NCBI GenBank assembly: GCA_905250125.1
Contig: CAJNOL010000176.1
Location: 151,045-215,044, forward strand
Reading direction: 5' to 3'
Source of the DNA: Rotaria sordida
Taxonomy: Eukaryota; Rotifera; Eurotatoria; Philodinida; Philodinidae
DNA length: 64,000 nt
The position numbers and the translations under genes are program-made. Under the pieces are notes generated by a model. The model was not told the DNA's origin. It did not search any database and saw only the letters and a list, made by a program, of their open reading frames with translations. Positions 62,389 to 64,000 of this stretch are shown piece by piece. Numbering within the stretch: position 1 is the stretch's first letter; the number at the start of each line of letters is the position of its first letter.

Positions 62389-64000
62389 CTTAAAAAAGAA
62401 AAAGAAAATTTCTATTTAAACATATATTAATATACCTTCAAGTAAAGCCCTCAACGCATTAGAAGATCTTCCTCTGAAACAGTGTCCTTAAACCAGATCG
62501 AGTACCAAGCTCGGTCCAAGGCATGAGTCTGGATGTCCACTCGCCTGATCGTTTCGGGTGCCGGACATTAAAAAAAAATGTCAGTTTGAATCCTGGATAT
62601 AATTTCAAACTCAGATTTGACATAGCAATCAATGGAATCTTGATGTTTCAAAATGTGTTTACTTCTTCAAACTGCTAATTTATATAAAAGCATAAGAATG
62701 AACATCGATTCGATCATGATTGAGCAATTTATTATATTCCATGAACTATATGACGAAGTAATGGAATACATTGAAAGGAAAAGAAATTATCAAAAAGTTA
62801 AACATATATTATCGTCATGGAAAAAATCACTCATGTATGTATCTACAACTATGATGTTAAAGCAGAAAGATGCCAAGTGAATCCTGAATCACTTGTTTTT
62901 TTTTTGTGGAATTTGACAAGATCTCTCTTTTTTTGTTGCTGTTTACGGAAGAAACTGAATAGTATACTTTTTTCATATAAAATAAAATGTTGAAAACCAT
63001 ACTGTGACTGTGAAACTATTTGCCGGATCTCGATCAGCTCTGATCCGCGTCGGGTTACGAAAAATCATATCCATACAGGACCCTACTCTGAAAATCAATT
63101 TAAAACAATTTCTACAACTTATTAATTTTCTTTTTATAACATATATGTTCAAAATAATATTTAAGTTCAATGCAGGCAATATTTTTCTTTCGTCATCATA
63201 GCAAGGTATCAGTTCCGAGTTAGAAAAACCTTGTGAAACAACTAATAGAAAAGAATAGTGTATTTAAAAAACCGCATCGTGGCGTCACATCAGACTTCTT
63301 TTGCTGCATACCTTGAAATAATTGTTTAGATTCTCTACACGAAAAAAAAAACGTTCCCATGGTCATAGTACATAATTGGTGTAGTACACATTTGCACGTG
63401 TCCTACATAAAGAGATCTTCTTCAAAATAGGAACACATTCGGTAAAATTTCTACTGTGTATTAATTAAAAGACTTCTTCACTTTTTCACATTCTTCTAGA
63501 AATTCAACAACGTTTTTAGCACAAAACAGCGCATTCATAATTGAGGAAAAGATATTTTCGGGTATATACGTCAAAGTTTGTTCAATGACGTACACTTTCT
63601 AAGTTTAAGGACGCATTTAACTGTTTCTTCGCAGACAACTGTATTAATTCAAGTTAACTTGGGACAAATACCTATGCTAGCGATACATTTCACTGTAAAT
63701 GAATTCCATTTCCACTATTCAAATCTCAACATAAGCAACTGACTTAAATAGGTTTGATCGAAAAAAAAAATTTAATTTTCTTTTTTTTCCAGGTATTTAG
63801 ATATTGAAAAACATTAAATATTGGCAGTGGCAGATCTTCTTCTTTAGAAAAAAAAAGGTTGCTATCAGACATTGTACAAAGATATTAGGGTAAATTGACT
63901 ATGTTGTTCTAAGGATACACTTCTTACCACTGATTGTTTTCTTTTTTTTTCACAGGATACTGTCTACTTCTTTCTCATTCTACGCGTGTAGGACACGCGG
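62389..64000. other. Upstream part of large gene; no supported exon
   Basis: 1.6 kb at the window's end. If the large minus-strand gene continues, its next exon should lie here or beyond. I could not find a convincing one. The open frame at 62653-62880 (plus) and the pair at 62973-63201 show no recognisable motif. Confidence 0.4.

Noticed and set aside
1-64000. tRNA, rRNA, CRISPR array or bacterial-type operon
   Set aside because: No cloverleaf with a clear B-box was found on scanning by eye, no rRNA-like block, and no regular spaced direct repeats; gene structure is plainly eukaryotic. A tRNA scan would be decisive for small RNA genes.

Overview
This is an AT-rich (visibly well under 40% GC) animal nuclear window. 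The protein-coding genes are built of short exons joined by GT-AG introns that are mostly 50-70 bp long. It carries a neuronal synapsin, a mitochondrial acyl-CoA synthetase, F-box proteins, leucine-rich-repeat (LRR) receptors and many decayed transposons and foldback elements. Compact introns, A/T-ending codons and F-box/LRR paralogues alongside many low-copy decayed elements suggest a small invertebrate. A bdelloid rotifer is my best guess, but this is inference from style and remembered family resemblance, not from a search.

Layout. 1-3870 is non-coding with a large foldback element (about 1500-2181). 3948-4583 (+) encodes a small acidic secreted protein. 4877-6448 (-) is a five-exon RING protein with a Neuralized-type C-terminal RING. 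7107-9054 (+) is a three-exon unknown protein whose first intron holds a hairpin. 9243-10955 (-) is a dead F-box gene interrupted by a dispersed repeat. 12987-14999 (-) is an ACSF2-like acyl-CoA synthetase (610 aa, four exons). 15000-20794 is non-coding and holds a hAT transposase fragment and a mariner-ended inverted repeat. 20795-23931 (-) is synapsin (587 aa, twelve exons). 26217-27098 (+) is a polyQ protein, facing a ricin-B-like beta-trefoil gene (27456-28188, -). 28189-37310 is a 9 kb gene desert with two more foldback elements. 37311-41789 (+) is an intact LRR/mucin-stalk receptor (1059 aa), followed by two dead relatives (42237-43345 and 43684-46301). 48106-49331 (+) is a PQ-loop membrane protein. 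50278-51978 (-) is an F-box/LRR-like protein. 51979-55416 holds two foldback/MITE elements. 55417-55740 (+) is a 107-aa two-helix membrane protein. 56062-62388 (-) is a 19-exon, at least 936-aa multi-pass membrane protein that I do not recognise, probably continuing upstream.

There is no operon-like logic: neighbouring genes have unrelated roles and mixed orientation. The exception is the LRR cluster, which is a local family expansion with one survivor. Exon joins were assigned by eye; for each multi-exon gene the exon phases and total length close exactly into an open frame, which is the main support for the models. The most unusual features are the unrecognised membrane protein, the LRR/mucin receptor cluster and the set of unrelated foldback elements, two of which are clearly the same family.
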